DNA of 64,000 nt from Azospirillum oleiclasticum (lineage in GTDB: Bacteria > Pseudomonadota > Alphaproteobacteria > Azospirillales > Azospirillaceae). Numbering within the stretch: the stretch's first letter is position 1; every line of letters starts with the position of its first letter. The DNA lies in the NCBI RefSeq assembly GCF_013423485.1, contig NZ_JABFFR010000001.1, forward strand, positions 248,001 through 312,000. The letters run 5' to 3'. The notes beneath the pieces are model-generated. The model did no database searches, was not told where the DNA came from, and worked only from the letters and a program-made list of their open reading frames with translations. The translations under genes and the position numbers were made by a program. This document shows, piece by piece, positions 26,328 to 34,998 of the stretch.

Positions 26328-28037
26328 TCACTCCGGCTGTCGCCACCAGCTTTCGATCGGCGATGTGGCCGTGTCGGAATCCGGCCGGCCGAACCGGTCC
26401 CAATGTGCGATCCAGACGGCGTTCGTGCGCCAGAACGGCACCATGTAGCGGCGCGCCGTCAGCAGGCGGTCGAAGGCGGTGGCGGCGCCGGTGACGGCCT
26501 CCTCGCTGCGGGCTGACAGCATGGCGTCGATGGCGGAATCGAGCTCGGCGTCGCGGGCACCGGCCAGCGCGTAGCTGCCCGGCCGGTCGGCGAGCGCGCT
26601 GCCCCACAACAGGCGCTCGGCGCGGCCGGGCAGGCGCGACGGGCTCCAGGACAAGGCCGCCATGTCGTAGCGGTGGTCGAGCAAGCGCTGCCGCGCGGCG
26701 CTCGGTTCCAGCGACGGGTAGGCCAGCGCGATGCCCAACCGCGCCAGCTCCGCCTCGAACAGGCCGAGCACCCGGACCAGACTGTGGTCGAGATAGGCGA
26801 CCTCGACGGTGAAGGGCGCGCCCATCGCGGCGTCCACCCGCCGGCCGTCGCGCACCGGGAACCCCGCCTCGTCCAGCAGCGCCGCCGCACGGCGGAGAGC
26901 GCCGCGGCGGTCACCGGCGGGCGGCGGCTCGGAGCGGGGGCCGCCGAACAGGCTGTCGGCGCGCTCGTAAAGCCCGCCGAACAGAAGCTGGTTGGCGCGG
27001 TCGAAATCGTAGGCCAGCGCGATGGCCTCCCGCACGCGCGGGTCCTGGAAACGCGGCTGGCGCAGGTTGAAGACGAGGCCGGTGACGGCACCCGGCCCGC
27101 CGGTGCGCTGCACCGTCTTCCGGAGCCGCCCGTCGGCGAGCGGCGGGCTGTCGTAGGCGGTGAGCCAGCGGGTGGCGTCATCCTCGACCCGCAGGTCGAT
27201 GCGGTCGGCGATCAGCGCCTGGAGCGCCACCCCGTCGTCGCGGTAGTAGTCGAAACTCACCGTGCCGAAATTCCAGCGCCCGCGGTTCACCGGCAGGTCG
27301 CGGCCCCAGTAATCCTCCACCCGCTCCAGCACCACCGTCCGCCCGGCGTCGAGCCGCGCCACGCGGTAGGGGCCGCTGCCCAGCGGTGGGGCGAGCGTCG
27401 CCGCCTGCGCCGCGCCGTCCCGCCAGACATGGGCGGGGTGGACGGGCATGGTGCCCACCAGCCCGGCCAGCTCCCGGTCGCCGGCCGCGTCCGCGGTGAA
27501 GACCACGGTGCGCCCGTCCGGTGCCTCGGCCGTGACGGCCCGGTAGCTCTGCCGGTAGAAGGGCGCGCCCTGCGCCTTCAACGTGTCGAAGGTGAAGACG
27601 ACGTCGCGGGCGGTCACCGGCACACCATCGTGCCACCGCGCCTCCGGCCGCAGCCGGAAGGCGACGCGGCGCAGATCGTCGGACACATCCACGGTTTCCG
27701 CCAGCAGCCCGTAGTAGGAGGCCGGCTCGTCCTCCGCCGGAATCAGGAGCCGGTCGTACACCATGGTCCGAAGCTCCGCCGGCGTCGTGCCGGGAAAGCG
27801 AAGCGTGTTGGTGCTGTCGAAGCCGCCGATGCGGGCCATCCGCAATGCGCCGCCCTTGGGCGCCGCGGGATTCACGTAGGCGAAATGCGGAAAATGCGCC
27901 GGGTAGCGCAGGGCACCCAGCGGCGAAAAGCCATGGCCGGGTTCCGCGCCCGCGCCGGCGGACCACAAACAGGCAACGGCGAACGCGATGCCGGCGAGGC
28001 GGCGACACGGCGGGGAGGGCGGTGAGAGGAGCGGCAT
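26328..28037 (-). CDS. YejA-like oligopeptide ABC transporter binding protein
   Basis: A 569-aa family 5 extracellular solute-binding protein. The signal peptide ends near AGAGAEP (residue 32). Family blocks visible include HGFSPLGALRYPAHFPHFAYVNPAAPKGG, the RPEARWHDGVPVTARDVVFTFDTL motif, VREAIALAYDFDRANQLLFGGLYERADSLF and the C-terminal YMVPFWRTNAVWIAHWDRFG, close to YejA. No permease or ATPase genes adjoin it, so it is an orphan here. It is convergent with the barrel gene and divergent from the GntR regulator. Confidence 0.88.
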   Translation of the reverse strand: MPLLSPPSPPCRRLAGIAFAVACLWSAGAGAEPGHGFSPLGALRYPAHFPHFAYVNPAAPKGGALRMARIGGFDSTNTLRFPGTTPAELRTMVYDRLLIPAEDEPASYYGLLAETVDVSDDLRRVAFRLRPEARWHDGVPVTARDVVFTFDTLKAQGAPFYRQSYRAVTAEAPDGRTVVFTADAAGDRELAGLVGTMPVHPAHVWRDGAAQAATLAPPLGSGPYRVARLDAGRTVVLERVEDYWGRDLPVNRGRWNFGTVSFDYYRDDGVALQALIADRIDLRVEDDATRWLTAYDSPPLADGRLRKTVQRTGGPGAVTGLVFNLRQPRFQDPRVREAIALAYDFDRANQLLFGGLYERADSLFGGPRSEPPPAGDRRGALRRAAALLDEAGFPVRDGRRVDAAMGAPFTVEVAYLDHSLVRVLGLFEAELARLGIALAYPSLEPSAARQRLLDHRYDMAALSWSPSRLPGRAERLLWGSALADRPGSYALAGARDAELDSAIDAMLSARSEEAVTGAATAFDRLLTARRYMVPFWRTNAVWIAHWDRFGRPDSDTATSPIESWWRQPE

Positions 28038-28110
28038 ATCCCGACGCTAATGCAAATACGTCTCAATCGCAAATGTCGAACCACTCTGTCACCGGACGGT
28101 CATTTTGCCC

Positions 28111-28139
28111 TTGCCAACCGGCGTGCGATGATATGTTAT
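28111..28139 (+). promoter_or_regulatory. Candidate promoter of the GntR gene
   Basis: TTGCCA (28111-28116), 17 bp, TGTTAT (28134-28139): 4/6 matches in each box with ideal spacing, about 35 nt ahead of the ATG at 28180. An imperfect ATACAACTGTAC palindrome immediately downstream could be the regulator's own site. Confidence 0.35.
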
Positions 28140-28179
28140 CTAGTCATCCATACAACTGTACGGCCGAGCGTCCGACACC

Positions 28180-29034
28180 ATGACCCTGCGCCAACCGACC
28201 ATAGCAGCCGCGGACGCCGTGGAGGTCATCGACCGGTCCTCGCCCCTGCCGCTCTACGTGCAGATCAAGCGGCGGCTGATCCAGATGATCGCGGCCTGGG
28301 ACCGCTCCGACCTGCGCTTCCACACCGACGACGAGCTGGTCCGCATCTTCAAGGTCAGCCGGATGACCGTCCGTCAGGCGGTGCAGGAGCTGGTGAACGA
28401 GGGGCACCTGACCCGCATGCGCGGCGTCGGCACCTTTGTCGGTGCCGAGAAGATGGACGAGAGCTTCACGCCGGAGATGGACTTCATCACCCAGTGGGCC
28501 GACCGCGGCCGGCCGCTGGTGCTGAGCCTGCGCCGCTTCGAGCGGGCGCCGTGCCCGCCGCGCTACGCCGCCTCGCTGGGTCTGGCGGAGGACGCGCCGG
28601 TGCTGCATCTGGAGCGGCTGCGCAGCAGCGGCGGCATCCCGATCTCCATCGATTACCGTTACATCCTGACGGACTTCGAGGACGCCTTCGACCGTGACAG
28701 CGTCGAGCATTGCTCGCTGCTCGACCTGCTGCGGACCCGCGTCGAACTGGACCGCGGCGTCATGCGGATCGAGGCGGCTTCGGCCGACGGAGAGATTGCC
28801 GAAATCCTTCAGATCCTGCCGGGCGACCCGGTGCTGGTCCGCCACCTCGTCTATCTCGACACGGCCGGGCGGCCGGTGATGGCCGGCTACTCCATCTACC
28901 GCGCGGACCAGTCGCGTTATGTGGTCACCGTCCCGGTCGCCAAGGGCGCCGGCGGGATCACCGAACTGTCGTCCGAGCTTCGGCTGGTCACCGCCGGCCA
29001 CGAGCCGGCCCCCGCCCGGCCCAAGGTCCGCTGA
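28180..29034 (+). CDS. GntR-family regulator with UTRA domain (HutC type)
   Basis: A 284-aa regulator: N-terminal winged helix (residues 22-90, with HTDDELVRIFKVSRMTVRQAVQELVNEGHLTRMRGVGTFV) and a C-terminal UTRA ligand-binding domain (about 105-260, with VLHLERLRSSGGIPISIDYRYI). It lies 56 bp ahead of the transporter/oxygenase operon and reads in the same direction, so it probably controls uptake and breakdown of that system's substrate. UTRA domains usually sense a pathway metabolite. Confidence 0.9.
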   Translation: MTLRQPTIAAADAVEVIDRSSPLPLYVQIKRRLIQMIAAWDRSDLRFHTDDELVRIFKVSRMTVRQAVQELVNEGHLTRMRGVGTFVGAEKMDESFTPEMDFITQWADRGRPLVLSLRRFERAPCPPRYAASLGLAEDAPVLHLERLRSSGGIPISIDYRYILTDFEDAFDRDSVEHCSLLDLLRTRVELDRGVMRIEAASADGEIAEILQILPGDPVLVRHLVYLDTAGRPVMAGYSIYRADQSRYVVTVPVAKGAGGITELSSELRLVTAGHEPAPARPKVR

Positions 29035-29090
29035 GTTCCGCGGGGCATCATCCCCGCCACACGATCCGACATGAACAGGGAGAGGCAACA

Positions 29091-30284
29091 ATGACCGGTA
29101 TCGTCGACCTGCTGTTCCGCAAACGCGCCGCCCGCGGCCCGCTGGCCGCCGTGGCGGCCGTCCTCGCCCTCGCAGTCGGGGGCGGTACGGTCCAGGCCGC
29201 GGACCCCATCCGCATCGGCAGCATCCTCTCCGTCACCGGCCCTGCCGCCTTCCTGGGCGAGGACATGAAGGCCGGCATGGAGATCGCGGTGGACGAGATC
29301 AACGCCGCCGGCGGCATCAACGGCCGCAAGGTGGAGTGGATCTTCTACGACGCGGAGAGCCAGACCCAGAAGGCGCTGAGCGCCACCCGCCGCCTGCTTG
29401 GCCAGGACAAGGTCGACATCATCGTCGGCGGCGGCAGCATGAGCGGCATCGCGCTGGGCATGGCGCCCATGGCCGAACAGGCCGGCGTGCCCTTCATCAG
29501 CACCGAGGGCGCCATGGGCATCGTCACCCCGGTCGCCGAGCGCCAGTGGACCTTCAAGAGCACGGTGGACGACGACGCGGTGCTCGACCGCGTGTTCGAC
29601 TATTTCGCCAAGACGGGCATCACCAAGGTGGCGCTCCTCGCCGACTCCAGCGGCTTCGGCCAGAGTGCGGTGGAGCAGATGAAGCTGCTGGCGCCGAAGC
29701 GCAAGCTGGAGGCGGTCTACGAGTCGTTCAACCCCAGCGACACGGACATGACCGCCCAGCTCACCCGCATCCGCGACAGCGGCGCGCAGGCGATCATCTG
29801 CTGGACCGTCACCCCGGCCGGCGTGGTGTTCCTGAAGCAGGCGCAGCAGCTCGGCCTCGGCGACCGCAAGCTGGTGCACAGCTACGGCTTCGTCTCGCAG
29901 CGCTACATGCAGCTCGCCGGCGACGCGGCCAAGGACCTGCTGCTGGTCAGCGTGAAGTTCCCGGCTGGCGACCAGCTTCCGGCCGACGATCCCACCAAGC
30001 CCGCCATCACCACGCTGATGGAGAAGTTCCAGAAGCGCTACAACCGCGCCCCCAACCAGTATGTCGCCCAGACCTACGACGCCATCCAGCTCGCCCGCAT
30101 GGCGCTGGAGACCGGCAAGGGCGACAAGAAGAAGGTTCGCGAGACGCTGGAAACGCTCCAGGGCGTGCACGGTGCCGGCGGCGTCTTCAACTTCACGCCC
30201 GCCCGCCACTCCGGCCTGACCAAGGACGACATCGTGATGCTGAACTGGAAGGACGGGCGCTTCAACCTCGCCGACTACAAGTGA
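29091..30284 (+). CDS. Branched-chain-type ABC transporter substrate-binding protein
   Basis: A 397-aa type I periplasmic binding protein of the LivJ/amide-binding class. The signal peptide ends at VQAAD (about residue 36). The mature start DPIRIGSILSVTGPAAFLGEDMKAGMEIAVDEINAAGGINGRKV is diagnostic, followed by RRLLGQDKVDIIVGG. The ligand cannot be deduced; such proteins bind amino acids, amides, urea or aromatic acids. A strong AGGGAGAGG fixes the start. A 12-bp hairpin just after the stop separates it from the rest of the operon. Confidence 0.92.
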   Translation: MTGIVDLLFRKRAARGPLAAVAAVLALAVGGGTVQAADPIRIGSILSVTGPAAFLGEDMKAGMEIAVDEINAAGGINGRKVEWIFYDAESQTQKALSATRRLLGQDKVDIIVGGGSMSGIALGMAPMAEQAGVPFISTEGAMGIVTPVAERQWTFKSTVDDDAVLDRVFDYFAKTGITKVALLADSSGFGQSAVEQMKLLAPKRKLEAVYESFNPSDTDMTAQLTRIRDSGAQAIICWTVTPAGVVFLKQAQQLGLGDRKLVHSYGFVSQRYMQLAGDAAKDLLLVSVKFPAGDQLPADDPTKPAITTLMEKFQKRYNRAPNQYVAQTYDAIQLARMALETGKGDKKKVRETLETLQGVHGAGGVFNFTPARHSGLTKDDIVMLNWKDGRFNLADYK

Positions 30285-30291
30285 GCGTTAC

Positions 30292-30321
30292 GGCCGGCAC
30301 CGGACCGTTCCGGTGCCGGCC
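30292..30321 (+). promoter_or_regulatory. Strong intergenic hairpin after the binding-protein gene
   Basis: GGCCGGCACCGG pairs perfectly with CCGGTGCCGGCC across a 6-nt loop, 8 nt after the stop codon. No T-run follows, so full termination is not expected. Hairpins in this position often stabilise the binding-protein mRNA relative to the downstream permease genes. Confidence 0.6.
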
Positions 30322-30369
30322 CCCGGCTCCGTCATTCCCGTCCGCGCACCCCGGCAAAGGACCCGTGCC

Positions 30370-31323
30370 ATGCCCTTGACCCGCCAGATGACCCCGGAAC
30401 AGGCCATGATGGCCGTCCACACGCTGCTCGACCAGCCGGAGAACCGGTTTCCGGTCAATTTCGACAGCGAGATCCCCCGCATCCGCGAGCTGTTCCACGC
30501 CGCCACCAAGAACCAGTGGGATCCGCGCACCGACATCGCCTGGGACCAGCTCGACCTGTCCAAATACAGCGAGGAGCAGCTTTTCGCCGCCCGCCAGTAC
30601 TGGAGCCGGCGGGCGTGGAGCGAGTATGGCGCCATCTCGGAGAGCCCGGCCCTGCAGGTGCGTTTCGTGACGGAGGACCGGCCGTCCGACATGCAGCTCT
30701 TCTTCACCATCCGTTCGCAGGAGGAGGCGCGCCACGCCGAGGTCTGCTTCACCATGGCGGAGAAGCTGGGCGGCTATCTGGAAAAGCCGGTGCAGGACCT
30801 GTTCCAGGGCTCCGTCGCCACCCACGGCGTGCGCAAGGCCGCCCTCGACCCCGAGGTGCCGCTGGAGGCGATCATCGCGGCACTCGTCTGCGCGGCGGAG
30901 GAGATCGCCTTCGACGTCTTCCGCCACCTGACCGAGGTGACGCGCGATCCGGTCGCCCAGCAGATCTGCCGTCTGATCATGCGCGACGAGGTGCGGCACT
31001 GCGCATTCGGCTGGTACTTCCTGGAGCATCAGGTCGCCTCCATGACGCCGGAGCAGGTCCGCGTGGTGGAGGAGGCGGTCATCGCCATGATCGAGAAGGT
31101 GGAGCTGAACGGCTACCACAGCGCCTGGCTCGCCCCCGAGAATCCCGCCTCGATAGCCGAGGTGGAGGCCGACCGCCTGACCTGGGAGGCCGGGCTGGGC
31201 TCCACGGTGGAGGAGCTGGAGAAGCCGGTCTTCGTGGACAGCGTGGTGCGCATCCGCGACCGCATGAAGGCGCTGGGCATCGATCTGCCGACCTTCCATC
31301 ACCCCAAGATCGGCCATTTCTGA
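30370..31323 (+). CDS. AurF-like ferritin-fold diiron protein, subunit 1
   Basis: A 317-aa helical protein with two copies of the E-x27/28-(D/E)E-x2-H pattern of AurF/CmlI-type diiron N-oxygenases: Glu91 with E118-E119-A-R-H122, and Glu177/178 with D206-E207-V-R-H210. Such enzymes use O2 to oxidise amine or carbon centres. The ATG at 30370 follows AAAGG. The next gene is a paralogue, so the two may form a heterodimer. Location inside an ABC importer operon points to a catabolic role on the imported compound; the substrate is not known. Confidence 0.8.
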   Translation: MPLTRQMTPEQAMMAVHTLLDQPENRFPVNFDSEIPRIRELFHAATKNQWDPRTDIAWDQLDLSKYSEEQLFAARQYWSRRAWSEYGAISESPALQVRFVTEDRPSDMQLFFTIRSQEEARHAEVCFTMAEKLGGYLEKPVQDLFQGSVATHGVRKAALDPEVPLEAIIAALVCAAEEIAFDVFRHLTEVTRDPVAQQICRLIMRDEVRHCAFGWYFLEHQVASMTPEQVRVVEEAVIAMIEKVELNGYHSAWLAPENPASIAEVEADRLTWEAGLGSTVEELEKPVFVDSVVRIRDRMKALGIDLPTFHHPKIGHF

Positions 31324-31336
31324 GCGGGACCGGACC

Positions 31337-32269
31337 ATGCAGACCGCCACCATCGAGCCGACCGCGATAGACGGGCCGACGCCGCTCTTCGTCGAAAAGC
31401 GGTTCCCGCTGCGGCTGGCGCCGCACATCGACGGCATCCGCGACCTCTACCAGTCCGGCAAGGACAACCGCTGGCAGCCCGAGCGCGACATCCCCTGGGC
31501 CACGCTGAAGGCCGAGACCTACGGGGTCGCGGAACGCGAGGCGGCGCGCCTGACCTGGAGCCGCCGGCTGTGGATCGAATCCATCGGGCTGAAGGAGACG
31601 GCGGCGCTCCTCGTCCGCTTCTGCATGGAGGACGGGCGGGAATCCGACCCGAAATTCTTCCTGCCCGTCCGCGGGACGGAGGAGGCGTGGCACAGCGACT
31701 GTTTCGACCGGATGGCCCGCGCCTTCGGCGGGCGTTTCGCCCGGCCGGCGACCCGCGCCTACGAAGCGCTGTTCAACCGCAACCTCCACACCCGCGCGCT
31801 GAACGCCACCCGCTCGCTTGATTCCTATGTCGTGACGCACTGCGCGGTGGAGGACGGGCTGGAGCTGGAGCTGTTCCGCGCCCACCGGGCCAACGCGACC
31901 AACCCCGCGGTCGCAGCGCTGCTCGACCGCTGCATCGGCGACAAGGAGCGGCACGCCGCCTTCGGCTGGCTCTACTCCGAGGAGCGCGCACCGGGCTGGA
32001 GCGCGGAGGAGCGGCGGACCATCCGCGACGAGGTGGTCGAGCACATGCGCACGGTCGAGCTGGCCGGCTTCCACTGCGCGTGGCTGTCCAACGCGTCGTC
32101 GGCCGAGGCCGCCGCCGATGCCATCAGCGCCGCCGCCGGGCTGGGTGCCGCGACCGCGGACGAGGAAGCCGCCGTGCTGCGCGCCTACACCGGTTCGGTG
32201 CGCGAGAAGCTCGCCACGCTGGGGATCGACATTCCCCGCTTCGACCACCCGCTGGTGGGGTCGTTCTAG
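31337..32269 (+). CDS. AurF-like ferritin-fold protein, subunit 2
   Basis: A 310-aa paralogue of the previous protein, 13 bp downstream; both share the segment order and C-terminal LG-IDLP/IP-F-HP--G-F. The first iron half-site is intact (Glu87 with E115-E116-A-W-H119). In the second, the aligned residues are D202-K203-E204-R205-H206: the Glu of DExxH is Lys, with a Glu shifted by one. One iron site may therefore be altered, so this could be a partner subunit rather than a second identical enzyme. This is inferred from a hand alignment. Confidence 0.75.
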   Translation: MQTATIEPTAIDGPTPLFVEKRFPLRLAPHIDGIRDLYQSGKDNRWQPERDIPWATLKAETYGVAEREAARLTWSRRLWIESIGLKETAALLVRFCMEDGRESDPKFFLPVRGTEEAWHSDCFDRMARAFGGRFARPATRAYEALFNRNLHTRALNATRSLDSYVVTHCAVEDGLELELFRAHRANATNPAVAALLDRCIGDKERHAAFGWLYSEERAPGWSAEERRTIRDEVVEHMRTVELAGFHCAWLSNASSAEAAADAISAAAGLGAATADEEAAVLRAYTGSVREKLATLGIDIPRFDHPLVGSF

Positions 32270-32312
32270 CGGCGCACGCCCACCCGTCATCCGCCTTGCA
32301 AGGAGATCCGCG

Positions 32313-33197
32313 ATGGACAGCGCCGGAACGGTGTTGCAGCTCCTGTTCGCCGGCATCGGCACCGGCAGCATCTACGCGCTGGTGGCCGTCGGCTTCAACG
32401 TTATCTTCAAGAGCACCGACGCCATCAACTTCTCCCAGGGCGAATGGGTGATGATGGGCGGCATGGTCGCCGCCGCCACAGTGACGGCCACGGCCTCGCC
32501 GGTGTGGCTCGCCTGCCTGTTCGCGGTGCTGGTGGTCACGGGCGTCGGCATGGCGTCGGAGCGGCTTGTCGTCTTCCCGATCGCCAAGCCGACGCCGCTG
32601 CTGATCACCCTGATCAGCATCGGGCTCGCCATCTGCACCAAGAGTGCGGTGATGCTGGTGCTGGGCAAGAACCCGGCCGGCTATCCGGGCTTCGCCGGCG
32701 ACACGGCGGTCCATCTGGCCGGGGCCAGCATCCATTCGCAGACCCTGTCGATCATCGCCATCACCATCGCCTTCATGGTGCTGGCCCACCTGTTCTTCGA
32801 AAAGACCCTGCTGGGCAAGGCGCTGCGCGCCGCCGCGGCCGACCGCGACGCGGCCGAGCTGGCCGGCATCCGCGTGCGCTCCACCGTCCTGTGGTCCTTC
32901 GGCATCGCCGCCATGGCCGGGGCGGTGGCCGGCGCCATCATCACGCCGCTGACCTTCACCTCCTACGACCACGGCACGATGCTCGGCTTCAAGGGCTTCA
33001 GCGCGGCCATGCTGGGGGGGCTGGGCAACCTCTACGGCTCGCTGCTGGGCGGGCTGCTGCTGGGGCTGCTGGAGGCTTTCGCCAGCGGCTACATCTCCTC
33101 CCACTTCAAGGACGCGGTCGCCTTCCTGGTGCTGCTGGTCATCCTGTTCTGGCGCCCGACCGGCCTGATGGGCACGCCGGCGGTGGAGAAGGTGTGA
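32313..33197 (+). CDS. Branched-chain-type ABC transporter permease (LivH-like)
   Basis: An inner-membrane permease of 294 aa with about eight hydrophobic segments. LivH features are seen: LLFAGIGTGSIYALVAVGFNVIFKSTDAINFSQGEWVMMGGMV at the N-terminus and the coupling-loop region GKALRAAAADRDAAELAGI. The start at 32313 is fixed by a near-perfect AAGGAGAT; the longer open frame is a shadow of the previous gene. It pairs with the LivM-like permease that follows after 5 bp. Confidence 0.93.
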   Translation: MDSAGTVLQLLFAGIGTGSIYALVAVGFNVIFKSTDAINFSQGEWVMMGGMVAAATVTATASPVWLACLFAVLVVTGVGMASERLVVFPIAKPTPLLITLISIGLAICTKSAVMLVLGKNPAGYPGFAGDTAVHLAGASIHSQTLSIIAITIAFMVLAHLFFEKTLLGKALRAAAADRDAAELAGIRVRSTVLWSFGIAAMAGAVAGAIITPLTFTSYDHGTMLGFKGFSAAMLGGLGNLYGSLLGGLLLGLLEAFASGYISSHFKDAVAFLVLLVILFWRPTGLMGTPAVEKV

Positions 33198-33202
33198 CGG
33201 AC

Positions 33203-34234
33203 ATGGCCAACATGGACGACGTCATGACCCGCCCCGCCACCGGTGCCACGGCCGCCGGCCCGCGCCGGAAGCCCGCCGCCGGCGGCCTCACCCGCGATCA
33301 CGCGACGCTCGGCGCCGTGTGGATCCTGCTGGCCGCCTTTCCCTTCGTCGCCGGCAACGAATTCGTGGTGTCGCTGGGGATCATGTTCTGCATCAACCTG
33401 ATCCTGATCGCGAGCCTGAACACCATCATGGGCTTCTGCGGCCAGATCTCGCTCAGCCACGGCGCCTTCTACGGGCTGGGGGCCTACACCAGCGGCACCC
33501 TGTCGGCGAAGCTGGCGGTGGAGCCGTGGATCGGCATTCCGCTGGGGATGGCGGTGGCGGCCTTGTCGGCCGTGGTGATCGGGCTGCCGGCGCTGCGCCT
33601 GCGCGGCCACTACCTCGCCATGGCGACGCTCGGCTTCAACGCCATCGTCTTCGTGCTGTTCAACGAGCTGGTGGGCCTGACCGGCGGGCCGAACGGGTTG
33701 CTGGGTGTCGGCCCCTTCAGCCTTGCCGGCAACGCGCTGTTCGCGCTGGAATCCATGTACTGGGTGGTGTGGGTCGCCGCGGGCCTCGTCATGCTGGCGA
33801 TCCTGAACCTGATCCGCTCGCGGGTGGGCCGGGCGCTGCGGGCGCTGGCGACCAGCGAGATCGGCGCCGACGCGCTGGGCGTGAACGTGTTCCGCTACAA
33901 GCTGGTGGTGTTCGTGCTGACCGCGGCCATGGCCGGTCTCGCCGGCGGGCTTTACGTCCACTACAACCAGTTCGCCTCGCCCGAGACCTTCGGCTTCTTC
34001 ACCTCCGTCATGCTGGTGGTCATGGTGGCGCTCGGCGGCTGGGGTCGCTACTGGGGGCCGCTGTTCGGCGCGCTCATCTTCACCGTGGTGCCGGAGCTGC
34101 TGCGCTCCTTCGGCGATCTGGAGCTGTTCCTGTTCGGCCTCAGCATGATCCTGGTGATGCTGTTCATGCCCGGTGGCGTGGCCGGCGGGTTGGAAGCCCT
34201 GGCCGGGCGCTTCAAGCGGGGAGGGCGGTCATGA
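33203..34234 (+). CDS. Branched-chain-type ABC transporter permease (LivM-like)
   Basis: A 343-aa permease with a hydrophilic N-terminus of about 30 residues and about nine transmembrane segments. Diagnostic LivM blocks are LNTIMGFCGQISLSHGAFYGLGAYTSG and, for the coupling helix, GRALRALATSEIGADALGVNVFRYK. The stop overlaps the livG-like start (ATGA). Confidence 0.93.
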   Translation: MANMDDVMTRPATGATAAGPRRKPAAGGLTRDHATLGAVWILLAAFPFVAGNEFVVSLGIMFCINLILIASLNTIMGFCGQISLSHGAFYGLGAYTSGTLSAKLAVEPWIGIPLGMAVAALSAVVIGLPALRLRGHYLAMATLGFNAIVFVLFNELVGLTGGPNGLLGVGPFSLAGNALFALESMYWVVWVAAGLVMLAILNLIRSRVGRALRALATSEIGADALGVNVFRYKLVVFVLTAAMAGLAGGLYVHYNQFASPETFGFFTSVMLVVMVALGGWGRYWGPLFGALIFTVVPELLRSFGDLELFLFGLSMILVMLFMPGGVAGGLEALAGRFKRGGRS

Positions 34235-34998
34235 CCATCCTCGAGGTGGCCGACGTCGGCCGCAGCTTCGGCGGTTTGCGCGCGGTGAGCGATCTGTCCT
34301 TCACCGTCGCGAAGGGCGAGATCAAGGGCGTGATCGGCCCCAACGGGGCGGGCAAGACCACCCTGTTCAACATGATCGCCGGGGTGACCGCACCCAGCAC
34401 CGGCAGCATCGCGCTGGACGGGCAGCGGATCGAGCATCTGAAGCCCTACCAGCGGGTCGAGCGCGGCATCGCCCGCACTTTCCAGAACCTCCAGATCTTC
34501 AAGGATCTGACGGTGCTGGAGAACGTCATGGTGGGGCGCCACGCGCGCACCCGCTGCGACGTGCTGCACGCCATCTTCCGATCCCCGGCAGCGCGGCGCG
34601 AGGAAGAGGGGATACGCGACGCGGCGTTCGCCCAGCTCGACCGCCTCGGCCTCGCCCACCGGGCGGAGGAGAAGGCCGGGTCGCTGAGCTTCGGCGAATG
34701 CAAGATCCTGGAGATCGCCCGCGCGCTGGCCGCCGAGCCCTCCCTCCTGCTGCTCGACGAACCCATCGCCGGGGTGCCGCACGCGGAGACGGAGCGGGTC
34801 GCCGACACCGTCCGTGCGCTGAACGCCGAGGGCGTCACCGTGCTTCTGGTGGAGCACAACATGCGCATGGTCATGCGGCTCTGCGACAGCATCCTGGTGC
34901 TGAACTACGGCCGCAAGATCGCCGAGGGCACCGCCGAGGCGGTGCGCCGCGACCCGGCCGTGCTCCAGGCCTATCTGGGGGAGGACGACGATGCTTGA
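34231..34998 (+). CDS. Branched-chain-type ABC transporter ATPase (LivG-like)
   Basis: A 255-aa ATPase with Walker A GPNGAGKTT, Q-loop ARTFQNLQIF, Walker B LLLLDEP and H-loop VEHNM. The signature reads LSFGECKILEIARAL, where most relatives have Gln after LS-x-G-(Q/E), and the D-loop region reads AGVPHAE rather than AG(L/M)NP-E. These are mild departures and the enzyme is probably active. It overlaps livM by four bases and livF by eight. Confidence 0.92.
   Translation: MTILEVADVGRSFGGLRAVSDLSFTVAKGEIKGVIGPNGAGKTTLFNMIAGVTAPSTGSIALDGQRIEHLKPYQRVERGIARTFQNLQIFKDLTVLENVMVGRHARTRCDVLHAIFRSPAARREEEGIRDAAFAQLDRLGLAHRAEEKAGSLSFGECKILEIARALAAEPSLLLLDEPIAGVPHAETERVADTVRALNAEGVTVLLVEHNMRMVMRLCDSILVLNYGRKIAEGTAEAVRRDPAVLQAYLGEDDDA

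Noticed and set aside
28050-28080. Fur/Irr-type iron box upstream of the YejA-like gene
   Set aside because: Repeated ATTTGC and TGAGAC-like words occur, but the spacing and symmetry do not fit a known box well enough to claim.
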